Assembly: GCF_014633365.1 (NCBI RefSeq)
Contig: NC_068347.1
Span: 30,670,116 to 30,734,115, forward strand
Direction of reading: 5' to 3'
Source: Diospyros lotus
Taxonomy: Eukaryota; Streptophyta; Magnoliopsida; Ericales; Ebenaceae
Length of the DNA stretch: 64,000 bases
Made by a program: the position numbers and the translations under genes. The stretch's first letter is position 1. The number at the start of each line of letters is the position of its first letter. Under the pieces are notes generated by a model, which was not told the DNA's origin, made no database searches, and worked only from the letters and a program-made list of their open reading frames with translations. Below, piece after piece: positions 35,776 to 46,061 of the stretch.

Positions 35776-36224
35776 TGATGATGGTTTTTGAGACCGACCA
35801 CCACGTGCCACTTCTGCAATTGGACCTCGGGAATGGAACCTCAGACTTGGGGATGTCAGACCTCGGGTGTAGAACCTGCAAGACAATGGAGGGCCGGACT
35901 AGGATCCTCCGGGGTGGACTCCGACGCTCAAATTAGTAGAGTAAATGCGAGTAGAAGTAAATGAGAGAGCTGTAGAGCTTGAATGTACTTGACGAGAGTC
36001 CTTGTCTTTTATAGGCGAACCCATTTTGGGGTACCCGAGATGAGTGAGCACGACTCCCGAGAATCCCGGTCAAGTTGGAACGAGTCTTGCGGTTCGGCCC
36101 GGATTTCCCGGGCTCCGTTCCGGAGTGTTGACTTGCCACATGTCGGTCTCTCAGGTGATCCGCGTGACAGGTGAGACTATCAGCGCGTAGGGATATTCTA
36201 GTAATTTCAGTTGGTGCCACATCA
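35776..36224 (+). mobile_element. Small solo LTR (449 bp) nested in the MULE
   Basis: A GC-rich segment inside an AT-rich element. It opens TGATGATGG and closes GCCACATCA (TGATG/CATCA inverted ends). TGTGT (35771-35775) and TATGT (36225-36229) flank it as an imperfect 5-bp duplication. A TATA-like TTTTATAGG at 36007 is placed as in an LTR promoter. It carries no coding sequence. It could instead be a short TRIM remnant. Confidence 0.5.
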
Positions 36225-36357
36225 TATGTATTTGATTATTGTGCGTATTTAATTATTAATTTTATTTATGCGAGTATCTGATTATTTTATATATTTAATT
36301 ATTGATAAGATAAAATATATATAATTATTGTGCATATTTAATTAGTTTTTGTTTTAG

Positions 36358-37177
36358 GTTTAAATACTTGTATTTTCTTTCTAAAATATTTACTTTACTA
36401 CACTCGTTACTAATATATCATTGAATTATTTCTTTGTTACTTGATTTAGTATGCATACTAAATTTAATTATTTCCTGTCAAAATATTTTTATATATAATT
36501 ATAAATTTATTTACTTGATTTCTTTTTTATTTCTCATTTTTTCATTCTAAATTTGCATGTGCATTGATATTTGGATATTAAGTATATATTAGTCTGAAAT
36601 TTTATTAATTAATTTTATTTTATTTTTTATTAAGTTTAAATATTTTTATTTTCTTTCTAAAATATTTACTTTACTACACTTATTACTAATATATCATTGA
36701 ATTATTTCTTCGTTACTTGATTTAGTATGTATACTAAATTTAATTATTTTTATCAAAATATTTGTATATAATTATAAATTTATTTACTTGATTTCTTTTT
36801 TATTTCTCGTTTTTTCATTCTAAATTTGCATGTGCATTGATATTTGGATATTAAGTATATATTAGTCTGAAATTTTATTAATTAATTTTATTTTATTTTT
36901 TATTAAGTTTAAATATTTTTATTTTCTTTCTAAAATATTTACTTTACTACACTTATTACTAATATATCATTGAATTATTTCTTCGTTACTTGATTTAGTA
37001 TGTATACTAAATTTAATTATTTTTATCAAAATATTTGTATATAATTATAAATTTATTTACTTGATTTCTTTTTTATTTCTCGTTTTTTCATTCTAAATTT
37101 GCATGTGCATTGATATTTGGATGTTAAGTATATATTATTTTGAAACTTTATTAATTAATTTTATTTTATTTTTTTAT
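36358..37177. repeat. Three tandem copies of a 273-276-bp unit
   Basis: The unit starts GTTTAAATAnTTnTATTTTC and contains TAAAATATTTACTTTACTAC, AATTTGCATGTGCATTGATA and TTTTATTAATTAATTTTATT. Copies start at 36358, 36634 and 36907. Copies two and three are almost identical; copy one is more diverged. The array lies inside the MULE and is AT-rich and non-coding. Confidence 0.88.
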
Positions 37178-37815
37178 TTCATTGATTTTGTTTGTTCTAA
37201 ATATTTATTGTTTTAGTCATTCATGTGGGTCCCATAGGGGTATTTTGGAACATTTCATAGTCACCAGATTCCAAAACTAACATCGGTTAATTTACAAAAT
37301 CTTTTGTACTACATTGATTAATTTATAAAGAAAAAAATATAAATTTTCAATAGTGTAAGGGTGTCCTTACAGTTTCTTAAAACCTCGAGAGTGTTTTTTG
37401 ATTTTTGTCCTAAAATTTTAGAAAATTTGCTACTTTTATATCAAATTTCTTTTGCTTGCATACGTTTTCTGATTTTTATTTTTTTATAACATAAAATATT
37501 TGGACCTTATTCAGTCAAGACTACGTTTTATGAACTACAAGTGTCACCCCCACAAACATCATGGTAGCCGAAGCACTACATCATGGTACATGCTATAAAA
37601 AGTCTTGCACAAATCCTATCATACATGGTGGCTAAAGGTTTGACTATTATTGAATAATTAGTAAATTCGTCAAAAAGCCTAACACTAGTCTTTACATCCC
37701 TAATCTCAATAGCACACCTATTTCACTAAAACCAAGAGACCAACTAGGTTTCTGTATTGAGAGGGTTTTCATGGAGGGATTATATTCAATTGTTTTGTTA
37801 AAAGAACCTATATAT

Positions 37816-39532
37816 TAGCCTATCTCTAACAACAAAACCTACCATGCTACTTATTATATTATAAATAATTTATTTTTTATTTTAATTTTACTTTAAAAAT
37901 AGTGTTTCTCCTCACAACACTCCTTATTCTTCTCTCTGTTTAACTCCCTATTTTATTTATTTATTAAATAACATTAATTTTATTTATTTTATCTTTCACA
38001 AATCAATAATCGAATACACAAAATAATAAAATATACACATATAAAAAATTAATAATTAAATACAAGTATATACAAAATTAATAATTAAATATATAAAATA
38101 ATCAGATACATATACACAAAATCAATAATCAAGTATACAAAATAATCAAATACTCGCATATACAAAATTAATAATTAAATACATAAATCAATAACTAAAT
38201 ACACAATATCACTTATCTAATACAAAAATAAATAAAATAAGGCACAAAACAATTTATAGTGGTTCGGTATCTTCACACGTACCTTGTCTACTCTTCCAAA
38301 TTCTAACCACCCTTAGGGTTCCACTAAATTAATTTCACCAAGGTTTCCACATTAATTCACATTGAAAACTAGATACACACTTAAATTATAACGGATTCTA
38401 GATAACCACTACATCAAGGTTTCTACCCTAACTTATCTTGAAAACTAGATTCACTTAGATTTTAACGGTTTTAGGAAATTCATACAATCCTCAATGATAA
38501 TTTAAATATTTACAAATAATTTATCCACATTTGGACATAAATAAGCAATTAAGAACAAATTATACAAGGCAATAATATTTAAATAAATAAATAAATTTAT
38601 AACCTCAAATGGAAAAATTCAGATTTGTCATAGAATATTTGAAGCATTTTTCTTCTCTTGCCTTGTGGCTATTTGGTGGATGTGCAATAATATTTCGAGA
38701 GTCTCAGATTGCTTGGATGTTTTGTTTGGAAGCTTTTGACTACTTTGGATATGTAATGAAAATACTTGGATACTCAAAAAATGAGTTTTGAGACTATTTA
38801 TAGACATTTTGGACACTTTTTCAATAGTAAAAAATTTGACCGTTATAGACAAGAAAGCTTAGTACAACTTAAAATTAATATATGTATTCAAATAACCAAG
38901 AGGGCTTATAGATCAGCTACCAAGGGAAGGTTTGGACTTGCTGGAGGTCTTGGGTTTAAGACATGAGGGTGCAGCTGGTTTGTTAAATTCTTTTTCGTGA
39001 TACATAGTTAGAAAAATATTTTTAATAAAAAATAATATTTTTGATAATACATATGCTATAAAAAAATTTAATAAAATGATAAATTAATCTTACAAATATA
39101 TTTAAATTTGTTAATAGAAAATAATATTTTTGGTAATACACATACTATCAAAAATATTTTATAAATTAATAAAAAATAATTCAATATTACAATTAATATT
39201 TAAAAAAAATACTCTTTTAGTTAATCACCAAAAATACTAAATTTTGTATATTAAAAATTCTCTTTTAATTAATAATCAAAATTTAATTAACATGAGCAAG
39301 TTGGCTCAACAGGTTATAGCATTGATAGTCGTTAAGGGGAAAGGGGGGAGAGATGGTGAGGAGGACTAGTAAGAAAAGAATTGCCAACTGTGGCGAGCCA
39401 AACCAATTTTGCCAAATTTTGGGTTAGAAAAAATGGCTATATCGAGCCATGTTGGAGCTGGATTTCTAAATTTTGCTCCCTAAAATTGGCTTTGGGGAGT
39501 AAAATGGTTAGCTATTGGAGATTGTCTTAGGC
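37816..39532 (+). repeat. Copy A of a 0.7-kb repeat family, rearranged
   Basis: The left part (37816-38230, CTATCTCTAACAACAAAACC... TTATTATATTATAAATAATT) and the right part (about 39325-39532, GGGGAGAGATGGTGAGG... GGCTTTGGGGAGTAAAATGG) match the two ends of copy B next to it. The middle of copy B is missing here, and about 1.1 kb of unrelated DNA (38233-39325) sits in its place. Within that, 38908-38985 resembles a tRNA-derived SINE head (TCTTGGGTTTAAGAC). Confidence 0.55.
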
Positions 39533-40243
39533 CATCTCCAATGGTTCTCCCTATTCCATTCTTAAATTATAAATAATTCATTCCCCACTTTAAATTTGTC
39601 TTGAAAAGTGTGATTGCTCCAATTAGACTCCATATTCACCTCTCTATTTCATCTATTTATTATAATAAATTTTAATTTTATTTATTTTACCTTATTTATA
39701 ATTTTTGCACATATACAAAATAATAATCAAATACATAAAATAATCAAATACACATATACACAAAATTAATAATTAAATACATAATATCAATCATTCAATA
39801 CAAAAATAAATTAAAAAAATCCCCAAAATCACAAGAAAACTGTTTGCTAGATCATTATGCTCGAAGAAGATGCCAAAAAATTCCCCAAAATTATCGAAGA
39901 AGACGCTGTCGTTGCCGCTCTAGTGTCTACAATAAGAAGTTGCGCGGCTGTAATGTTTGTTCTTCTTCGACCATCTTGTCTCTTTGCCACCACTCTGGAT
40001 TTGGTGTCTACAAGGCATTTGTCGCCGTCGTCACCGATTCCAACTTTGATGGCCATTGGGGGTGGGAGAGAAATGGCGATGAGGGCTGGCAAGAAAATGA
40101 TTGCCAACTATAGCGAGCCAAATCAATTTTGTCTCATTTTTGGAGAGGACAAAATGGCTATAATGACCCTTGTTGAAGTTGGATTTATGGATTGTGCTCC
40201 CTAAAATTGGCTTTGGTGAGCAAAATGGCTTCCATTCACCTTA
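39533..40243 (+). repeat. Copy B of the 0.7-kb repeat family, intact
   Basis: It runs from GGCCATCTCCAATGGTTCTC to the next GGCCATCTCCAATGG. The right end read in reverse (TAAGGTGAATGGAAGCCA... CCAAAGCCAATTTTAGGG) only loosely mirrors the left end. The core, 39840-40110, is GC-richer (GACGCTGTCGTTGCCGCTC, TTTGTCGCCGTCGTCACC) within AT-rich flanks. The transposon class is undetermined. Confidence 0.6.
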
Positions 40244-42500
40244 GGCCATCTCCAATGGTTCTTGATGTTCCACTGCTTATTATATTATAAAAAATTCATT
40301 CACCATTTTAATTTTGTCTTGAAAAGTATGATTGCTCTAGTCACACTTTCTATTATTCTCTTTATTTCACTTCTTATTTCATCTATTTATTATAATAAAC
40401 TTAAATTCTATTTATTTTACCTTATCTATAATTTTTACACATATATAAAATAATTAGATACATGCATAAACAAAATTAATAATTAAATATACAAAATAAT
40501 CAAATACACACATACACAAAAATTAATAATTAAATACACAATATCAATCATCTAATACAAAAATAAATAAAAAAATTTCCTTAAAATCACAAGAAAACTT
40601 TCTGCCATATTGTTATGCTCGAAAAAGACGCCAAAAAATTTCCCAAAATCATCGAAGAAGACTTTATCGCCGTCGTCGCTCCTAATCTAGTGTTTGCAAC
40701 GGGAAGCTGAGTGCCTGCAACGCTTGTTCTTCTCCGACCATCTTCTCTCTTCACCATCATCATTGGTCGCCACTCTGGATTTGGTGTTTGCAACAGGAAG
40801 TTGAGCATCTATAACGCTGGTTCTTTTCTGACCGTTTTCTCTCTGACTCTGGCTCTGCGTTGATGGCTGTTGATGATATCTTGCTCTTGTGATCAAAATA
40901 GTTTTGATAATAACAAATAATGTAATTTTCATTCATGTATTCTATGCGTTCAAAAATCAAATTAAATTAGTTTATTTGAGTCATAGACTCCAATTAAATT
41001 AGTTTAAGTTGTTTTTAAAATATCTCAAATTGTTTCAATCCTAAAGCAAAGCAAGTCAACAAGGTTTCAAGATTATTATGCAAGTTGGTCGATTAAAAGT
41101 ATGTTCTTTTATTTTTTAAAGCTTGACTTGGTCGACTAAGCTATAGGCTCTGTCGAACCAACAGTATGATTGTTTATGTCTTGATCGACTAAGCTATAAG
41201 CTTTGTCGACTAACAATGCTTATGTACTGACTTGGTCAATTAACTCTTTAAGTTTGTCGATAGAATGATAACATTGGTCGACTATGCTTGTTTATGTCAT
41301 GATCGACTAAGTTATAAGCTTTGATTACTAACAATGCTTACGTATTGACTTGGTCGACTAATTCTTTAAGTTTGTCGATAGAATGATAACATTGGTCGAC
41401 TAAGTGTCATGCTTATTTATGTCTTGGTCGACTAAGTGCTCTATTGTTTTTATGACTTGGTTGACTAACCTATTTTTTCTGTCAACCAAGCTGGTTACTT
41501 TGTTTGATTATGTCAACTAAGTATTTCTCACATAAATCATAACGGCTAGTTTTTGCCACATTAAATGCTTGACCTACCATCACAACGGTCGGATTTTTGT
41601 ATTTATTTACCATCAACTATAAATAGGTGATTGAAGGATCATTCAAGGTTGCTGAGAACATTTATTATCTTCATCTACCGAACATTCAAGTTTACTTCGA
41701 GCCTTAAATTTTATTCTCTCTATAATTATTTTTTTGAGACTTTGTATCTACACTGTTATATTCATTTTAAGTCTCTATTTATCTGTGGAGAAAACTTGTA
41801 ACTAAGAGTTGTACTCTTAGATTCTCGTATGCATTTTTCTTGTACTTTACCTAGCGTAAGCTGAGGGCCTATTCGAGTGGGAGGTTTGTAAATTTTCTAG
41901 TCGCAGACTAGAGTAGGGGGTTGATAGTGGATTTATTTCAAAATCTTTAGTGAGAAGCTAAGGTAATGGACTACGTTTGAAAAATCGAACCACTATAAAT
42001 CATCGTCTCTTGTGATTGTGTTCTCTATTTATTTGTTTTTTTTTTTTTTTTGCATCTCTATATTTCTCACTTGATTTGTATATTTAACCTCTTATCGAAA
42101 AAGATTTCATATTTTTCATTCTTATGTTTTTTATTGTCAAGACGAGATTGTTTTTATATGGTTGATATCTTATCGTGCCATTTTAAGGTATTGAAGTTTA
42201 ACGAAGTTGTGTTCTTCATAGACGATATCTCTGTTTATCAAAAGATTTTTAAGATAATTTTTTTTTTCAATTCACCATCCTCTTGGTGTATGCCATAACA
42301 TTTCAAACCTATCAATTGAGAGTGGGAGAGAGATGGTGACGAGGGTTGCGTGAGCCTTTTGAAGCTTGCCAAATTTTTAGCAAAAAAAAATTAGGTACAA
42401 GGAGCACTATTAGAGCTAACTTCTTCATCTTTAACTCTTCATTTTTTGACTTGGTAATTAGAAATTGCTATCATTGGAGTTGGGCTTACATGCTAAGCAT
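40244..42500 (+). repeat. Copy C of the 0.7-kb repeat family, split by a solo LTR
   Basis: It starts GGCCATCTCCAATGGTTCTT directly after copy B. It contains a roughly 120-bp internal direct duplication (GTGTTTGCAACGGGAAGCTGAG at about 40691, GTGTTTGCAACAGGAAGTTGAG at about 40784), is interrupted at 40874 by an LTR, and resumes at 42315 (GAGAGTGGGAGAGAGATGGTG) in register with copy B. Confidence 0.6.
40874..42314 (+). mobile_element. 1.44-kb solo LTR, probably Copia of the SIRE type
   Basis: It opens TGATATCTTG and closes CCTATCA, with perfect TGATA/TATCA inverted ends. GTTGA (40869-40873) and ATTGA (42315-42319) flank it, 4 of 5 identical. Removing it joins the two halves of repeat copy C in register with intact copy B, which confirms the borders. 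Inside are at least seven GTCGACTAA-type words (41090-41510), a TATA box (TATAAATAGG, 41619) and the AAGCTGAGGGCCTATTCGAG-type tail I associate with SIRE-like LTRs. No PBS follows. Confidence 0.78.
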
Positions 42501-42728
42501 GGCTTGTGATGGCAATTGATTACCACTATTGGTAATTTTTATTTTTCATAAATATAAAGAAAGTAAAAAAGCTGAAGTGTGAAAAAAGGAACAAAGGATA
42601 TTTTTGTCATTGGAAAAGATTTAATAGCATTTTTCATGCTGAAAAAAGTGATACACGTCAATAATATAAAAAAAAGGAATATATTTTTTTTTTTTGGTTC
42701 CATTCTTTTGATTCTAATCCTTGGGGGG
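42320..42728 (+). promoter_or_regulatory. Proximal upstream region of the cyclin T gene
   Basis: AT-rich, with the end of repeat copy C on its left. The cyclin T promoter must lie here and may extend into repeat DNA, because the TATA box is at 42729, only about 400 bases from the solo LTR. No specific factor site is claimed. Confidence 0.4.
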
Positions 42729-42738
42729 GTATATATAC
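42729..42738 (+). promoter_or_regulatory. TATA box of the cyclin T gene
   Basis: GTATATATAC follows a G run and precedes, by about 30 bases, the pyrimidine-rich leader (TCTTTTCCCTATCCGCCTTC at 42770). It is placed by pattern and distance. Confidence 0.5.
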
Positions 42739-42759
42739 ACACGTTATGTATGAGAAAAT

Positions 42760-44528
42760 GGGAGCCATATCTTTTCCCTATCCGCCTTCTCTTCGCTTGC
42801 CTTCTCCTCTATTTGTCAAAACAGGACTCGAAATTGGCAAATTGACGAGGCAGATCGCTCTTACCAAACCCTAATTAACTGCCAAATATCGACGTTCGAA
42901 TTTGACTTCTCCAAACTCAAGAGGCAAATCGTTGGCACGGAACCCCAATTCGGTGCCAAATATTGATAATCGAGTTTCTTCTCTTTTCCTAACAGATCGT
43001 GACGTTGTTCTTAACGATCCAGCACGGATTCATCAGGTTCCTTCACTCTTCCTTTTAAGGTAAGCAGTGTGTTCAATTTCATTTTTCATCATCGAAGGCT
43101 TGTTATATTTGATCGAAATTTGAGCGATCATTACGTTCCGATCTAGCTTACGCTGGGACTATTGGATGGGTAGAAAATTAGTTGTTTGGTTATTGTTAGG
43201 CAATTCCCTGCGCTGCTGTGAAATATTAGTTCCGAAATTGGCGGGGAAGACGTTTGCGACTATTAGGGTTTAGTTATTGAGTTACTGTGACTTATCGGCG
43301 GTACATGTCTGTGGGAGGTCAGGAAAGGAGGTTTAATTGTATTCTAGTTGCAGAACTGGGCATTCTGGATCAATTTCTGGAGAACAAAGTTTCAGATTTT
43401 AGATTTGTTGCTACATAGATTTTATACTAAAGGATATACTTGTATGTAGATACGCTTACACAATTATGTAAGAGGTAAAGACATACATATAGACTAGGGA
43501 TAGTGGCACACGCAATGCTGTTCATAATGAGAATTAAGATATAGATTGAAAAGATAAAATATGTAAATTAACAAAATAACAACAAAATGTAAGAACACAT
43601 TGTGAAAGTAGATAGAATATGAGCATGCACTGAATTGAATGGCCTAAGAGAAAGTCACAGAGTGACATCCTCAAAGTAACACGTTGAGGGGCAGTTCATC
43701 CACACTCTAAAGCACCCATTGGCAGACCAAAAATGATAAGCAAGAAGAAACATTGATCAAACATTACAAAATAAAAACAATCAAAGGATTCCAAATCTCA
43801 AAGACCCAGGGATAAAACTATATAAAAGCTTAAGCCTCTGATTTGGAATGTACCACACTAAGAGTATTGAGGGGAAAAAAGAGATGAAGTACGTCGAAAC
43901 AAGGAAGAAAGTTCTAAGAATATTGAGGGAAAAATTGATGAATAGACAATAGTGTACAACAAAGAAGTGATTCTTTAACTGGCATTCGTGCAGAATGAGA
44001 ATAAGAAACTACACAATTGTTTAGAAGTATAAGTACATTAGGAAATCCCTTGTGATGCTATTTATTTTCTGAAACTGTGTACAAGTAGTTGAACAATTTG
44101 TATATGTTTTGTAGTGGAGCATTTATTTGAATAAAGCATTTTCTTTGTTTCCTTGATTTTTGAACATCGAATGCAATTAAATTGTAATTTAAATACTTTT
44201 TATTGGTCAATTTTTCCAAAAAACACAAAAAAAATTGATAGAGCTTCATTTTTAGGGAGACCAAATTGGTGTTCTCTCTTTATAAAATAATATAGATGTT
44301 ATATGTTCTACCCCAAGTTTTTGAAATAGGTAAGTGGTACCCCTTCTTAAGAATGGTATCTGAGGGAGAGTTCGTATTCAGTACCTATTATTTGGTCTGC
44401 AGCTGTTGCAATATGGTTCTAGATTGTTGCTGTATTTTCGGCCAGTAGAGAAATTTCAATTTGTTCATGTAAAGACATAATTACTAATACCTTAATGATT
44501 TTTAATTTTTTTGGTTTCTTTTTTTCAG
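42760..44528 (+). other. 5' UTR exon and 1.47-kb leader intron of the cyclin T gene
   Basis: A GC-richer leader from about 42760 ends CTTTTAAG|GTAAGC at 43059. The intron runs to TTTTTTCAG at 44528, 18 bases before the start codon at 44547. Donor and acceptor are strong, and long leader introns are common in housekeeping plant genes. The transcription start is estimated. Nothing else was recognised in the intron. Confidence 0.6.
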
Positions 44529-44546
44529 GATAAATAAATAGGAGCC

Positions 44547-46030
44547 ATGTCTCGTGCCAAGACTTATCATTCTCAAGCTGGTTCTTTCCGTGGCTTATGT
44601 AGGTCATATTTCAATAGAAACCACTCTACTGTGACTGCTGCCAGTGATTTTAACAACTATAATGGCAGCAACTATAATGATTTCCATCGCAATCCCAGGA
44701 AATTTGAGTATAACTATAATCTTAATTATGTAAAGCATTATGGTGGACCTTCTTTGAAAAGGAGAAAGTTTTCAGCTTCTACTTGGGAAGAGAGTGGGAG
44801 ACATTATCAACCTGAACCATCTCATAGTGGCCCCTCAACATGTGGCAATGATTTAGTCTGTCTTGACCCTTCAAGACCAGATGCCAATGCCTACATTTCT
44901 AGTTCCAGTAAACGTGACCGCTCAAAGTTTGAAGATGATGATGTTATCTTTATGTCAAGAGATGAGATTGAGAGATGCTCTCCATCAAGGAAAGATGGCA
45001 TTGATGTGTTGCATGAAACAAAATTGCGGTATTCATATTGTGCTTTCCTTCAGGACCTTGGATTGAGATTGAATTTGTAAGCCCTTCGTCCTGCAATTTC
45101 ATATTTTCTTATTTTTCTTGAGCTAGTTTCTATTTTCTACCCACCGTATCTTATGAGGGGTGTGTGTGTGTGTTAAGAACTTAGTCTGATTTTGGACTCC
45201 TTTGCAGGCCACAAACTACTATTGGCACTGCAATGGTTTTGTGCCACCGCTTTTTTGTTCGAAGGTCACATGCTTGCCACAATAGATTTGTAAGTTTGTG
45301 TTTCCCCTTATTAATTTTGCAAAAGCTCTGTATGCTTTGTTAATGGGATTCTAATGGGATCTTGCAGAATAAAGTCATGTTGTTCTTTGAGAAGCCTGTC
45401 TACTAGTATTGCGCTTTGTTCGTTCTGCTTTTGTTCTTACAAATATAACATTTGTCTGCTACAAAATGGTGAATATTGGTGGTTTAACAATTCTTAATGC
45501 AAATCTATAGGCAATACTAGGTGCAAACATTAGTTGTTGTATACATGTTATAATTTTCTTTTTTTTTTTATTGTGGGTTTGTACTATTTGTTACCAGTAA
45601 CATGTGAAGGAATGAATTCCTTTCATTATATTGATGCTATTTACATAAATTCTGCCTTATGAACTGTGCATTGACACGTGTTTTATAGAGGTGTGTTTTA
45701 TTTTATTTTTTTCATTGAAGATGCAAAAATTTACTATTACTAATTCAGTTCTCTGGCAGTTGATTGCTACGGCTGCCCTTTTTCTAGCCGCAAAATCTGA
45801 GGAGACACTGCAGCCTTTAAACGACGTGTTGAGAGCATCATGTGAAATTTTCCATAACCAGGAGCTCACTTACCTGTCCTTTATGCTATCTGTTGTGAGT
45901 ATCTTTCCAATTTTACCCTTTCCTTTTGTGTTCATCCCTCCCTCAGAAAAGGGGAGAAAGAGAGGGAAAAATACTGACTAATTGTCGAGGACCAAGGAGT
46001 CTACACGTGTAATTGATTTTATGAAGGAAA

Positions 46031-46061
<31 letters not shown>

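Larger units (their letters stand above)
35504..37410. mobile_element. 1.9-kb Mutator-like element (MULE), non-autonomous
   Basis: The left terminus GGACAAAAATCAAAAATCAC continues through AAACTGCAAGGACACCC to TTACACTATTGAAAAT. The right end is its reverse complement with few differences, so the terminal repeats are about 66 bp and close to 90% identical. Outside lie TAAAATCTT (35495-35503) and TAAAATTTT (37411-37419), 8 of 9 identical, the Mutator duplication length. The interior holds a small nested LTR and three tandem copies of a 273-bp unit. No transposase ORF is present. Confidence 0.82.

Noticed and set aside
39844..40204. Overlapping 89-115-codon frames on both strands
   Set aside because: They belong to the GC-rich core of the repeat family, are not conserved in frame in copy C, and carry no domain.
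41090..41530. GTCGACTAA-type repeats as a CRISPR-like or regulatory array
   Set aside because: Spacing is irregular, there are no unique spacers of equal length, and the block lies inside a plant LTR.
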